Assembly: GCA_903813345.2 (NCBI GenBank)
Contig: CAIIXF020000004.1
Coordinates: forward strand, 12,608,196-12,672,195
Reading direction: 5' to 3'
Length of the DNA stretch: 64,000 nt
From: Owenia fusiformis
Taxonomy: Eukaryota > Annelida > Polychaeta > Sabellida > Oweniidae
The position numbers and the translations under genes were made by a program. This document shows positions 46,995 through 57,501 of this stretch, piece by piece; the first letter of the stretch is position 1; each line of letters begins with the position of its first letter. The notes under the pieces are model-generated. The model saw nothing but the letters and a program-made list of their open reading frames with translations. It was not told the origin of the DNA and ran no database searches.

Positions 46995-47114
46995 CTGTAG
47001 AACCTGTATAAGTGGAACACATTTGGTTCCACTTGGGAGATGTTCCACTTACAGAGGTGTTCCACTTGGAAGATGTTCCACTTACAGAGGTGTTCCACTT
47101 TACAGGTTTTACTG
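46995..47114. mobile_element. pogo-like MITE, short copy
   Basis: CTGTAGAACCTGTATAAGTGG ... ACAGGTTTTACTG, preceded by TA at 46993-46994; the interior is 'gttccactt..agaggtgttccactt' repeats. Same group as 374-607. Confidence 0.65.
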
Positions 47115-47499
47115 CACTTCAAATGACTTAATCAAGTCAAGAGCCTGTTTCAGAAGTTTGTCACAATGACATCACAGGAACTGGTATTTCACAACACATA
47201 CATCAAAAACACTCTGTTTTGATTGTACAGTAGTTAAAAAACATCACACTGTGGCTATCTTATGTTCAATGACGCAAATTAAGGGGACAAATAATGCTCT
47301 GGGTGCTTCCTATTCTGGTTAACTATTGTTAAATGTAAATGAAAAAAAATATGATGCAATAAAAATAATTATCTATATAAAAACTTTTGTTTACCCATCT
47401 CCACAACTAATCAATATAGGCCCAAAGTGCAGGTTTCAGATCCTTCAGGGCCTACACTGCATCTAATAACTTTCTTTTTACATAGATGCATCATTATTA

Positions 47500-47802
47500 T
47501 ATACCCAATATGTAACACTAATCCTAATTGGTCAATACCTAGTCACGTGTTCCGAAATAGATTTACTATTTCCCTCAGAAAGTTATATTCCCTCAAATGT
47601 GACTTCAGCGGGAATATACATTTGAACTATTGCCCGCTGACGTCACGATTGCAACTTCTATTACCCTTGGAAACGTCTGCGCATCATCACTGCGCAGAGG
47701 AAAAACAGAATGGAGGATGAGCACAAACACAAATCAACTCCGTTCACCATGACAGACGTGCGTGAACGATACAATATAAGCAACGTGAATAAAGTTCCCT
47801 AA
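47500..47802 (+). promoter_or_regulatory. CG-richer, promoter-like patch with a 30-codon ORF
   Basis: In an AT-rich environment this segment holds CACGTG (E-box), gctgacgtcacg (full CRE) and tgcgcatcatcactgcgcag (NRF1-like half sites in tandem). Downstream, an ATG in aATGGAGG context at 47710 opens a 30-residue frame (MEDEHKHKSTPFTMTDVRER..., stop at 47800-47802). The combination is typical of animal core promoters; strand and target are unknown. It lies about 0.7 kb inside the intron following the FNDC3-like exon. Confidence 0.4.
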
Positions 47803-48529
47803 GCTCAATACGTCTGTGTAATTTCAAGTGTTATGATAATCTATTCCATGTGTTCAACGCGATTGAATTTGTCAAGTGAGAGTCTCAGAGGCAAACATTT
47901 CTGTTGACCATTCTGCATGTTTTAAAACAGTAACAGAAGTCTCAATGAGCTCAATGAGCTAAATAAAAAAAACATATGAAATCTGAATGAAAACTTAGGT
48001 TAAGTTCTGCATATGAGAAATGTCAGATAAACTTTTAAATCTCGTATTTTCACGTATGCATTTACTGGCTTGTCAATCCTGGTTTGTCGAGTCTTCAATA
48101 CCTAAAAATATAACATGTTTCTTGGGGAAGGGGGGGGGGGAATTACATACAAAGGCAGTCAATTAACTAATAATGACTGAAACCTGAAAATAACAAAGAA
48201 TCATGTGTGTCTCATTTTCACTACTAAGTTGTGATAAAGTCACCGATGTTAAAATAACACAACAATCTTACAACAAATAAGCCAAAATAAAATCACATGG
48301 TTTAAATATTCATTTCAGATTCCGAGGTCCTGGTGATGGGATTTAGCAAAAATGGAAAAATGGAACAACAAAAATGTCAACTCCACACTGGTGTTGACAT
48401 TAAAATAACAATAATTTAACATCAACCTTGTTGGTGGCAACATTAAAAAAATATTTTTCCATTTTCATCATGTTGTGTTGGTGGGAAAACCATAGCAACC
48501 ATGTGTGACCAATAGATGGCAGTACTTAC

Positions 48530-49016
48530 CTGGGATATGCTGAATCTGGTCGCCGACTCTCACGGAAAAAGTTTCACCCGGATTGACATGAACGTGAACA
48601 ACATGCTGCGTATTTGGTGGCGTAGTAGTTTGACTCCCACTGCCTGGACTACTTCCTCTTGAATTTGATTGGTTCGGAGAATAGCTCAAATTATGATTCG
48701 AGAGATTATGAGTATGCAGTGTGTTTGTCGACGGGACTGGAGAGCCGCCGCGATGACTAGATCCCCCAGAATGCAATATTGTTGTTCCATAGTTTGGCGA
48801 TGGGGTAACGTTCACTTCGCTTGACGATGCACTATCACTGACACTAGAGGCGGGGCTTAAATGTCCGTTTGTGGTCACCTCGTAATTATTCAGAGTGTTT
48901 GATGTTGATTTGTTAGTATCTTCGGCCATTTTGTTTCCCGGGGGGTCATGTATGTCGACAGATAAAGTTTGGGGGTGTAGCTTCTCCCCTCTCTGGAGAA
49001 TCTTGATGTGGGAACC
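48530..49016 (-). CDS. N-terminal coding exon of an FNDC3-like protein
   Basis: An acceptor-like 'ttcactatttcag' ends at 49017, followed by 87 bases open in frame, then ATG at 48929 in an excellent context (acaaaATGGCC). Coding runs to 48530, where CCAG|GTAAGTACT is a near-consensus donor (phase 1, 133 codons plus one base). Residues 1-105 are Ser/Thr/Asn-rich and look disordered. Residues 110-133 contain VVHVHVNPGETFSVRVGDQ followed by IQHIP. The FNDC3A/B family has at its N-terminus a segment VQVNPGE(T/A)F(T/S)IR..DG..QCI.G, which in vertebrates precedes the MMSPNG/VPPGY block and the fibronectin III repeats. The match, and the splice just after the motif, support FNDC3. Family members are large, ER-anchored, C-tail membrane proteins with about nine FN3 domains; none of that is in this window and must lie to the left. 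The translation upstream of ATG has no stop back to the acceptor, so a longer N-terminus is possible. Confidence 0.65.
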
Positions 49017-49019
49017 CTG

Positions 49020-49470
49020 AAATAGTGAATGGTATTATTTAACAGGTGAGCTAAGAAACAAGACACAAAGTGATAAATATCGCACTATTAAGAGCAAAAT
49101 GGCCACTAATCTGTCCGTGTAATTTCCAATAACCCAACACCTGTAAAAAACCCTCGCACCTGTAAAAAACTCAAATTGAACAGCCAAGCAGCTCTCTTGG
49201 AATTTAGATGAAAAGTTTTATATGACGCCTTCTCACCAGCCCAGACAGACGTGCACCAATGACAACACTATAGCAGTTTTTCAAAGTGAGATACAAAGAC
49301 ACACAAATCCTATGATTTATATAACATTGGATCTCCATCATAGCACAAAGGCACATCAAATGTTTGATTTAAAGAATGAAGACATTGATTAATGAGACAA
49401 TGATTCGATAAAGACAAATTGATTCTATGATTTACTGAAAAAGACAACAATTCTATATGATTTATATAAT
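49020..49470. other. Intron side of the 49017 acceptor; no other feature
   Basis: AT-rich; no second exon recognised. The local repeat 'aagacaa.gattctatgattta' occurs near 49370-49470. Confidence 0.4.
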
Positions 49471-49473
49471 ACA

Positions 49474-49595
49474 CAGGGGTTCGTTTTTCGTACGATCGTA
49501 ACTTACGATTCTGAGAAAACCATTTGTCTCTGTTTTGATGAACAATGACTTGCGACCAAATCGTAAGTTACGATGGTTTCAAAAACGGACCCCTG
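49474..49595. mobile_element. 122-bp hairpin MITE, CAGGGGTTCG ends
   Basis: CAGGGGTTCGTTTTTCG ... CAAAAACGGACCCCTG with inner arms atcgtaacttacgat / atcgtaagttacgat, so nearly the whole element can fold. A diverged copy is at 33195-33298. No duplication could be read. Confidence 0.65.
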
Positions 49596-49800
49596 TGTAA
49601 CAATTTTATGATTTATAGAATCTAGAATTAATGACGTAAATGGCAGCTGCTTTTTTCAGATCATTTTTAAAGTAACTTTCCATGATTTCATCTAAAAATT
49701 AAAAACCTTGGAAATACTAAATATGGTTTGAGTGCCATATATAAAATTTATTTTAGAAATATTGTGGATCAAAATAAAAAAATAAAGAATAAAAAAATAT

Positions 49801-49881
49801 TTCCCCGTGGGATTTGAACCCAGATCTTTTGGAATAAAAGTCTGATGGAGTCCTAAGCTTTAACCACTACACCAAAGAGCC
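49801..49881 (-). tRNA. tRNA-like sequence (pseudo-tRNA or SINE head)
   Basis: On the minus strand GGCTCTTTGGTGTAGTGG has a perfect A box (TGGTGTAGTGG) at the expected position 8. GGTTCAAATCC is a perfect B box, and a T-rich Pol III terminator follows. The acceptor stem does not close (5' GGCTCTT versus 3' GGGGAAA). The A-to-B spacing is longer than normal and no clean seven-base anticodon loop forms. A functional tRNA is therefore unlikely; a tRNA-derived SINE head or decayed tRNA is more likely. Confidence 0.55.
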
Positions 49882-50294
49882 AAAGCTTTCTGAGAGGAGA
49901 AATTCTTTATCTATATAATCATAGACGAAAAAAGTCTTGTTTATATGCTTAAATTTCTTAGAAATGATCAGCATTACTACTTAAAATAACATTTTGCATA
50001 TCTGAGTAAGTATTTTGGTCTACATTTAGGATAAATGTTGTTTTATTCAGTTTTCATTTTGGGTATGACTTCCTGTCAAAACAGTGTTAAAAATGCAGGG
50101 CTCAACAAAAATTTTCAATTAGAAAATGATATATATCCTTTGATCAGCTGTTTTTGGCACCTGAACTCATCCTACTAGAAAGGTAAGAGCATTTTCTTGA
50201 GACATATAGCTCGAAATCTCATATTTCTCCTTCTAAGTCTTAGAAAGACACTTTAATAGGCAGAATCTAGATTTCATCATTTTTTACATATTAA

Positions 50295-50581
50295 CCTCTT
50301 GACTACCCAGAGTGACAAGATTTCTTGTCACCTCAGAAACGACCTTGAAACCCAGAGTGACGAGATAATCCATCACAAAAGTTTTCACTAGAATTGCTCT
50401 TATTTGAACAATTTTCATCCAATTTACACAAAAATAGTTTATGTCGAGAAATGATCTCTGGTGTCTAATTTTACTAAAAATAAGCATTACCTGTTGTACA
50501 ATATGTAATAAAATGTCAAAAGCTGGCAAAAATGAAAAATTTCCTGGTTTCAACCGATTTCAGAACCTCGGATTCAAGAGG
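50295..50581. mobile_element. piggyBac-like MITE, TTAA TSD
   Basis: CCTCTTGACTACCCAG at the left and its inverse ggattcaagagg at the right, bounded by TTAA at 50291-50294 and 50582-50585. The subterminal word CCCAGAGTGAC(A/G)AGAT occurs twice near the left end, as in the other TTAA element (3772-4465), which also has a doubled subterminal motif. 287 bp, non-coding. Confidence 0.8.
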
Positions 50582-50693
50582 TTAAGTCAACAAATTCAGA
50601 CACATATATATGAAGTTACATTTTGGAACAAATTATATGGTAATGATAAATAGGAGTTTAACCTAAATTCAATGAATTGTTATAGGATTTAAT

Positions 50694-51232
50694 GAATGAG
50701 ATATTGTATGCAGGCCTTTAACTGAGACTGCCAGGGCGAGATTAATGAGATATTGTATGCAAGCCTTTAACCGAGACTGCCAGGGCGAGATTAATGAGAT
50801 ATTGTATGCAAGCCTTTAACCGAGACTGCCAGGGCGAGATTAATGAGATATTGTATGCAAGCCTTTAACCGAGACTGCCAGGGCGAGATTAATGAGATAT
50901 TGTATGCAAGCCTTTAACCGAGACTGCCAGGGCGAGATTAATGAGATATTGAATGCAAGCCTTTAACCGAGACTGCCAGGGCGAGATTAATGAGATATTG
51001 TATGCAAGCCTTTAACCGAGACTGCCAGGGCGAGATTAATGAGATATTGAATGCAAGCCTTTAACCGAGACTGCCAGGGCGAGATTAATGAGATATTGAA
51101 TGCAAGCCTTTAACCGAGACTGCCAGGGCAAGATTAATGAGATATTGAATGCAAGCCTTTAACCGAGACTGCCAGGGCGAGATTAATGAGATATTGTATG
51201 CAAGCCTTTAACCGAGACTGCCAGGGCGAGAT
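50694..51232. repeat. 49-bp tandem repeat, 11 copies
   Basis: The unit 'gagattaatgagatattgtatgcaagcctttaaccgagactgccagggc' has a period of exactly 49. Copies differ mainly at one site (tattgTatg versus tattgAatg), in blocks, and the first unit carries two private changes. This pattern suggests recent spread of sub-variants. Confidence 0.95.
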
Positions 51233-51339
51233 TTAAGGTTTGCAATGCATACAAGTATTAAGTGCATGAAATTGCACACAATTCATTGAATCTGAGTTTT
51301 TCATCCATGCATCTGTTGTAAAATATAGAAAATACCATA

Positions 51340-51600
51340 CTTAGATCCACCATCATACATGGTAAATAAATACCATATGTAGACCCTCCACCATATATAT
51401 TAAAAATACCATATGTAGACCCACCACCATATATATTAAATACCATATGTAGACCCTCCACCATATATATTAAATACCATATGTAGACCCACCAAAATGT
51501 ACAGTTAAATCCATCATTTGATTCACCACAATAAATAGTACAAGTAAATAGTAAAAAAATTCCACTAATACCATATATAGACCCATATATAGAAACATTT
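51340..51600. repeat. ~35-bp tandem repeat, ~5 copies
   Basis: 'taccatatgtagaccc(t/a)ccaccatatatattaaa' is repeated, then degenerates. A chance minus-strand frame reads it as YMVEGLHMVFNIYGGGSTYG. Confidence 0.85.
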
Positions 51601-52035
51601 GTGTTTATTATAGAAGACATCTGTTGTAAATGTCCACCCTTTGTTGTCTTAGATAGATTAGTACTATGAACAATTGTAAACAAAATTTTGAAATATATAT
51701 GAAAAAAAAGGTTAAGATCTCCACAAAGACTGGTACCACACTGACCCCATCATACCATCAATTTGCTTATGTTATCATTTAAAGCTCAAAAAGGTCTCAA
51801 TGTATATAAAGCTCTTTATTTTAGCTCTGATATGATAATTGACACTATGATTGGATCAGGATGGTACAATTACAAAACAATGTCATAAAAATATAATTTA
51901 TATTCTCAAAGAGACTGAGTAAACATTGTTGATATTTAAATAACCAATTGTCATATGAATTTATTTAATATTACTACTGAAAACACAGTCAGCTTTTGTG
52001 CTATTTTACTTAATCATGTTATCTACTTGGACATT

Positions 52036-52262
52036 CAGGCCCGTAGCCAGGATTTGCCAAGGGGGGGGGGGTTTCAGTTTTCAAAAATTTCCAGGGGGAT
52101 GCACATTTGACAATTTTGGCCCAATGGCTAAAATCACTTAAGAAGAGCTCGAAATGGTGAAAACTGCATGATTTTGAAAGAATTTTTGGCCGGGGGGGGG
52201 GGGGGGGGGGGAATTCGCCCGAACCCTGCGGACCCCCCCCCCCCTGGATACGGGTGGGCCTG
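52036..52262 (-). mobile_element. CAGGCCCGTAGCC-family MITE, near-intact
   Basis: CAGGCCCGTAGCCAGG ... CTGGATACGGGTGGGCCTG, flanks acatt (52031-52035) / acgtt (52263-52267), one mismatch. The internal G run is about 19 bases, and a poly-C run follows near the end. Confidence 0.8.
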
Positions 52263-52675
52263 ACGTTTGACACAACACGATCTTCTTTATTTTACAAAGT
52301 TACATGTCTTAGAGATCTTAATAATCACAAATACATTGATGTGGCCTTTTATAGAAGTTCAAATATGAAACCAAAGTCATTAGTACTAATCAGATCAAAA
52401 TTTTGACTATAACGTGACAATATTTTCAGACCATATACAGATTGTCCATAAAGTGTCTTTATAATTACAAGTACAAAGTCTGTGTAAAGTGTAACGAGTC
52501 TTTATGGACACCCTGTACATGTAGGCTAAATCGAAGAATTGTATTTAATTGAAAGAGTGAAGATGGCAAAATCAAACTCTTACAAAGGGTTCCATCACCC
52601 ATCACCATAAGCACCTTAAATAACAAGCTTTAAAATAAACCATCAACTAATTATTTAGTCTTGCATCATTCTCTG

Positions 52676-52895
52676 GTACCCCTTTCTCCCCCATTCTCTA
52701 TCACTCCCACTCCTTTCCCCTTCACTCCTCCCCCTTTCTCCTTCCTTTCTCCTTCACCCATTTTCGCTCCTCCCACCTTTCACAACCCTTTCACCATATT
52801 CTCCCTCTTCCTCATTATCTCCCCCTGTCCCTAGTCTCTCTCCCTTCCCCCATTCTCTCCCCCTTCCCCCTATTCCGCCCCCCTATTCTCTCTCA
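52676..52895 (+). repeat. Pyrimidine-rich (C/T) tract
   Basis: About 200 bases are almost purely C and T with irregular ctcccctttctcc blocks and few purines. Such homopurine-homopyrimidine tracts can form triplex DNA; no function is implied. Confidence 0.85.
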
Positions 52896-52899
52896 AAAT

Positions 52900-54375
52900 C
52901 AAGGATACATGAGATTGATGCAAAACTTATTTTCTTAATTTCTTAATATACTAATCTTCATCAGTATAGTCTAGTGCATTACCCCAAGAAACCAAGCCTC
53001 ATAAGGTAATTCCACATGTTCATTACATTTCTTGAGTCTGTGCTATAGACTGAATGTAAACATTCAATCTGTATTGTACACCATGACATGAACCAAAGAT
53101 CATATTTTGTTGTTTTGTTATATTACAAATAAATAAATTAGAAAACAGAATATGTCCAAAATAATGTATTCATTGGTTAATCACGGTAACTGCTGCTACC
53201 TTTGTCAAGTCACAAAGATTTTTATAGGTTAGTGCAGATATAAGGAAATTAATCTATAGTACTATTATAGAAACAAGAATATTTTAGGAAATTCATTCTT
53301 ATGGGCAAAAATCTAGATGTATGATTATTTTTGTTTTGATTAGAATTATTACATTTAAATCTTTGATTCATGTCTTTAATATCATTACCAGGTTGTTCAA
53401 TAAGTTCACGGAAAAAATAAAAGATGCTGATATTTTAGGAATCAATCAGAAAGTATTTTTTATACATTGTGTGAAAATTTCATGAGAAAATATCAAAATC
53501 CTTGAAATGAGAGCATTTTTCCGCGAACTTATAGAACGACCTGGTACCTATTCCCAAAGCATTTTGTCATTAAAACTGCAGATCCCATAACCATATTACC
53601 TACCAGAAAACAGGATGGTTGTCTCACTCAGCCTGAAATTGTCCATATATGGATATCAAATATCTGTCCATATTTGGTTATGTCTACTACTGTATATTAC
53701 ACATTAGTCTTCATAATGGTTGACTTGTAAGAGAATGGTATATATTATATATTATCTCTTCACGAAAAAAGTTTTTTTATAAAATGTACAATATATTTGA
53801 AACAGGGCAAAAATTATATTTGACTTCTGTATAAAAAAAACGTTTGAAGATTTTTGCCCCAATTTCAAGTCAGTTAACTAACTTCACATTCTCAGGGGAT
53901 TCTTCAACATCAAGTTCTTAAGAAAGGTAACCAATTTCTCAGTATTACGCTGGTAAAATAACATATTTTCAAGCCACCCACGCATACATACAAACCTAAG
54001 GTAGTTCTTATTGATTAACGATTCACAATCCGGAAATATTCCATTATATAGCCTTATAAATACACGCCAATATGCAGTTGTATTTATACACAGCCCAGTG
54101 TTTAAATACCAATTAGTTCATGGCAATTCTTTCCATGCTCTCTTTAAGATTTGAATGTACTGTATAATTTTTGACATTTAACACAATTTATGATATTCAA
54201 AGTATACCTGGTGCCTGAACTCTGGGAAATTCCACTAATTTTTCATTTTGTTTAACATTTTGGTTGAGAATCTTGTATTGTTTAACTTCCAGGTTAAAAG
54301 ACGTTCACACTTTTTCATTGATAATCTAAGACAATAGTTGAATAAGCAATTATTCCAATGAAACTCACACCTTAC
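52900..54375. other. No recognisable gene
   Basis: AT-rich. 53395-53545 contains 'ataagttcacggaaaaaata...ttttccgcgaacttatagaac', an inverted pair about 150 bp long that may be a foldback MITE. A partial dispersed repeat lies at 54140-54250. Confidence 0.4.
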
Positions 54376-54377
54376 TT

Positions 54378-54935
54378 AAAGTAATTTGCCACTAGTAGTA
54401 AATTGCCACCTTATCTATTTAGTAATTTGCTACCTTAACATAGTAATTTGCCACCTTACCTATATAGTAATTTCAATTTGTCACTTGTAGTAATTTGCCA
54501 CCTTATCTATATAGTAATTTCAATTTGCCACTTTACCATAGAAATTTGCTACCTTACCTGTAGAAATTTACACTTTACCTGTAGTAAATTGATTAGCCAC
54601 ATTTTCTGAAGTAATTAGCCCTATTACTATTTGTAATTTGCCACCTTTACTGTAATAATTTGCCACCTTACCTGCAGTAATTTGCCACCTTACCTGTAGT
54701 AATTTGCTACCTTACCTGTAGTAATTTGCCACCTTACCTGAAATAATTTGCCACCTTACCTGTAGTAATTTGCCACATTTCCTATAACAATTTGCCACCT
54801 TATCTGTAATAATTTGCCAGCTTACCTGTAGTAATTTGCCACCTTACCTATAGCAATTTGCCACCTTGCCTGTAGTAATATGCCATCTTATCTATAGTAA
54901 TATGCCACCTTACCTGAACTAATTTGCCATCTTAA
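54378..54935. repeat. 22-bp tandem repeat, ~22 copies
   Basis: The unit 'taatttgccaccttacctgtag' is well kept in the middle (54640-54870) and degenerate at both edges, with some insertions. The embedded 'ttacctgtag' words contain splice-donor-like GTAAGG on the minus strand in most copies. Confidence 0.92.
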
Positions 54936-54939
54936 ATGT

Positions 54940-56820
54940 TTTAAAAAAGAGATTTTCTGAAACATATTTGGACGTCAGTCTCCATGCTTCGTCAATAGCA
55001 AAAATGACAGGTTTGATCATTTAACTTCTCTTATCTGTGTAGTATAAGAACAGTACAGAACACCTCTTTATTCTAAATTTCTCTTCATAAGTACACATTT
55101 TCTCAGTCCTAATTTTTTCTTGCACTTACTCATATAAAAAAATCAGAAAATGAGAGCATTTTTATCAGAATATATGGATCGCCCCTTGTATAAGAAATAC
55201 GGACATCCGAACATTTTTGGCCAGTCCTAGTGGCATTTACATTAAATCGGTTTATTGCAATTGTTTAAATTGAATTTTACACAAATATCAAACCATAATT
55301 CATGAAACTGTTGATTTGAGATCAATATTGACCATTATTGTTTTAACAATGTTTCATAGTAGACTGTATTATAACAGGCAAACTAGATAATATTAATGAG
55401 ATATAAATTTCATATTGAAATAATTGATTTAGAATCCCTTTCTATTATTATTGTGAATGCTACATAGTATTTTGCGATTTTGAATATAGGCTTATTCCTT
55501 ACTGAAATCCCAATTATGTATGGTAAAGACATTAAATTGCTTGGAAATGAAATTTGGGGGATTCCCCCAATGATTTGAGAGTTGCCCCAAAGATGTATCA
55601 AAATAAAGTTATGATAACCTTTGATTTATTCTGGAATCAGACATATTTCCAAGTTCTCAGTCTATTTTTCATATTTGTTTTCAGTATTCCCATTTCTACA
55701 AATATGTGGTGGTCACTAAAAAGTTGGTTAAAGAATATGTTATATATACGTTTATTTCTGGTTTTCTATTTTCAAAATATCAACTTTGGTGCAACATTTA
55801 CTAGATTCAATGTTGGCGAGATTGCTATACGCCCTCTTGATTCCTACCTTCGTTACTACACTTCAAAACAAGACGGCTGTAACATTCAACTCAAAGTTAC
55901 ATTCATAAGGTTTCAATAACCCTAGTAAATATGAACAATATTGTTACAAATCTAAGGTAATAGATTAGTAATATACCTGTCTCTTGCGATTATCTTTCAT
56001 GGTTGAATGATTAGTATCACGCTCCTGATGTAAAATCAATCATTAACCGTCAATTTAACTAATCATCAATTGTGCTTTATCCTAGTTGCGAATATTGCAT
56101 ATGTTCAATTGTTCATATAGTTTACTTCAATTTGTACATACTGGACCTCAGTTTACTCAGTCGATCGATTTCGGATCAACGTCAATCTTCCTTGATTATC
56201 TTATAAGCAGTGATTCCTTTAATGTGTCAAGTTTTCGTAATCCATTGATCAGTAAAAATCTATATTTTGTCTACAATATGTTGAGCTATGCTGTGTTGAT
56301 ATCTCTTGTCACCTTTCAGAAAGGGCGAAAGGTTACTCAGCTAATATAACATTGTTACCTAGTTGCTCTTTAAAGACTCTCGCTATGCTGGCATAAATTA
56401 TCTCAATGTGTAGACAAGATCAGTCACAATGACTTTAAGTTTGCTTCTCACTTCACTTAGGTCAGTCAGCACACTAATCAAGTACAGAAAAGATCAATAC
56501 CTAAGTATTAATTTTCTATTCGTCTATGTTTTCACTATCTGTACCATATTTGCTGCCTGTATTTTCAAAATTGTGAAATTAGTCTATATACATATATCTG
56601 TTCCTTAATAATATCCATTATACTGATTAATGACAATTAATTGCTGGAGTCAGCTATTGAAAATATCCAATATGTCGTGTGGATTGATAATATTAGTTCA
56701 CATATGAAACAAAGTCCATAAGAATGTCTAATTACTGATCCTGTAATATTCTTCCAAAGCAATCACTGAGTAAATTAAAGTGGGGGTGGGAATAACGTCA
56801 CACACATAACATTATCATTA
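54940..56820. other. No recognisable gene
   Basis: AT-rich. The longest open frame here (plus, 55554-55919) starts at TTG, is hydrophobic and has no family resemblance; treated as chance. Confidence 0.4.
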
Positions 56821-56844
56821 TGTGGAAAATCTGATTGGTTGAAA

Positions 56845-57111
56845 ATGTCCACCATTTTTGAAAATGATCAACATTTGATAGGGCCTCTGTTGACCACATT
56901 TCGTCAAGGCACCGGAGGTTATAAAGACACAATACGGCACATTCCATGGCAACATGAAATAGTTCCTGAACTTGATACAAACAGGGCTACGCTTTGTCAG
57001 GCTTACGATGACCAGCTGTTAATTTTACTAAGGGATAACTCCACAGATGTCGCTAATGAAAAGGTAGAAGACAAAAAATCTAAATTTAAAATCGGGATGA
57101 TGGTTGATTGA
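56845..57111 (+). CDS. Hypothetical ORF, possibly a coding exon broken by a repeat
   Basis: ATG in aaaATGTCC context opens 88 codons. Residues 1-62 (MSTIFENDQHLIGPLLTTFR ... DDQLLILL) are less AT-rich than the surroundings and use varied codons, which looks coding. From residue 63 the frame enters the 471-bp repeat starting at 57031 (RDNSTDVANEK...), so the natural C-terminus is lost or elsewhere. No domain recognised; could be chance. Confidence 0.3.
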   Translation: MSTIFENDQHLIGPLLTTFRQGTGGYKDTIRHIPWQHEIVPELDTNRATLCQAYDDQLLILLRDNSTDVANEKVEDKKSKFKIGMMVD

Positions 57112-57501
57112 AATCAATATTTATCAGTGCAATCACCAGTGAAAATGTACAGATTTTATATTTTATTTTGTTTATCTCGTGTGTATATAATTTAACAAAA
57201 AGTATGGCGAAATGATTCGGTTCACTTCAAATATTTGACTTTTTGTGACGGTGGTCTTGAGTTTGAAATCTATTGAAAATTGTTTAAAATTCGGATAGAT
57301 GGCGGAAAAAGCAGTCATATCTTTTTTTCTCAATGGGTGTTCTATGCAATTTTTGTTTTGATTTGAAAGGGGACATATGGAGCTATCCCGTGGTATATGG
57401 AGTTATGTACCGAAAATCCTCGTTTTTTCATAATCAATCCAAAGATTTCAATATTTTCACATTGGATTACATTACAGCATTTATCTGTGGAATTGTCCCT
57501 A
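57031..57501 (+). mobile_element. 471-bp repeat with inverted ends, copy A
   Basis: Begins AGGGATAACTCCACAGAT and ends ATCTGTGGAATTGTCCCT, which are inverted repeats of ~18 bp. By eye it is identical over its full length to 58360-58830. No convincing long coding frame. The left flank is TAA, the right flank TATTA. Confidence 0.85.

Noticed and set aside
49801-49881. Functional tRNA gene
   Set aside because: Acceptor stem does not pair and no standard anticodon arm forms, despite good A and B boxes.
55554-55919. 121-codon hydrophobic plus-strand frame
   Set aside because: Starts at TTG, AT-driven composition (Phe/Ile/Tyr), no domain or splice context.
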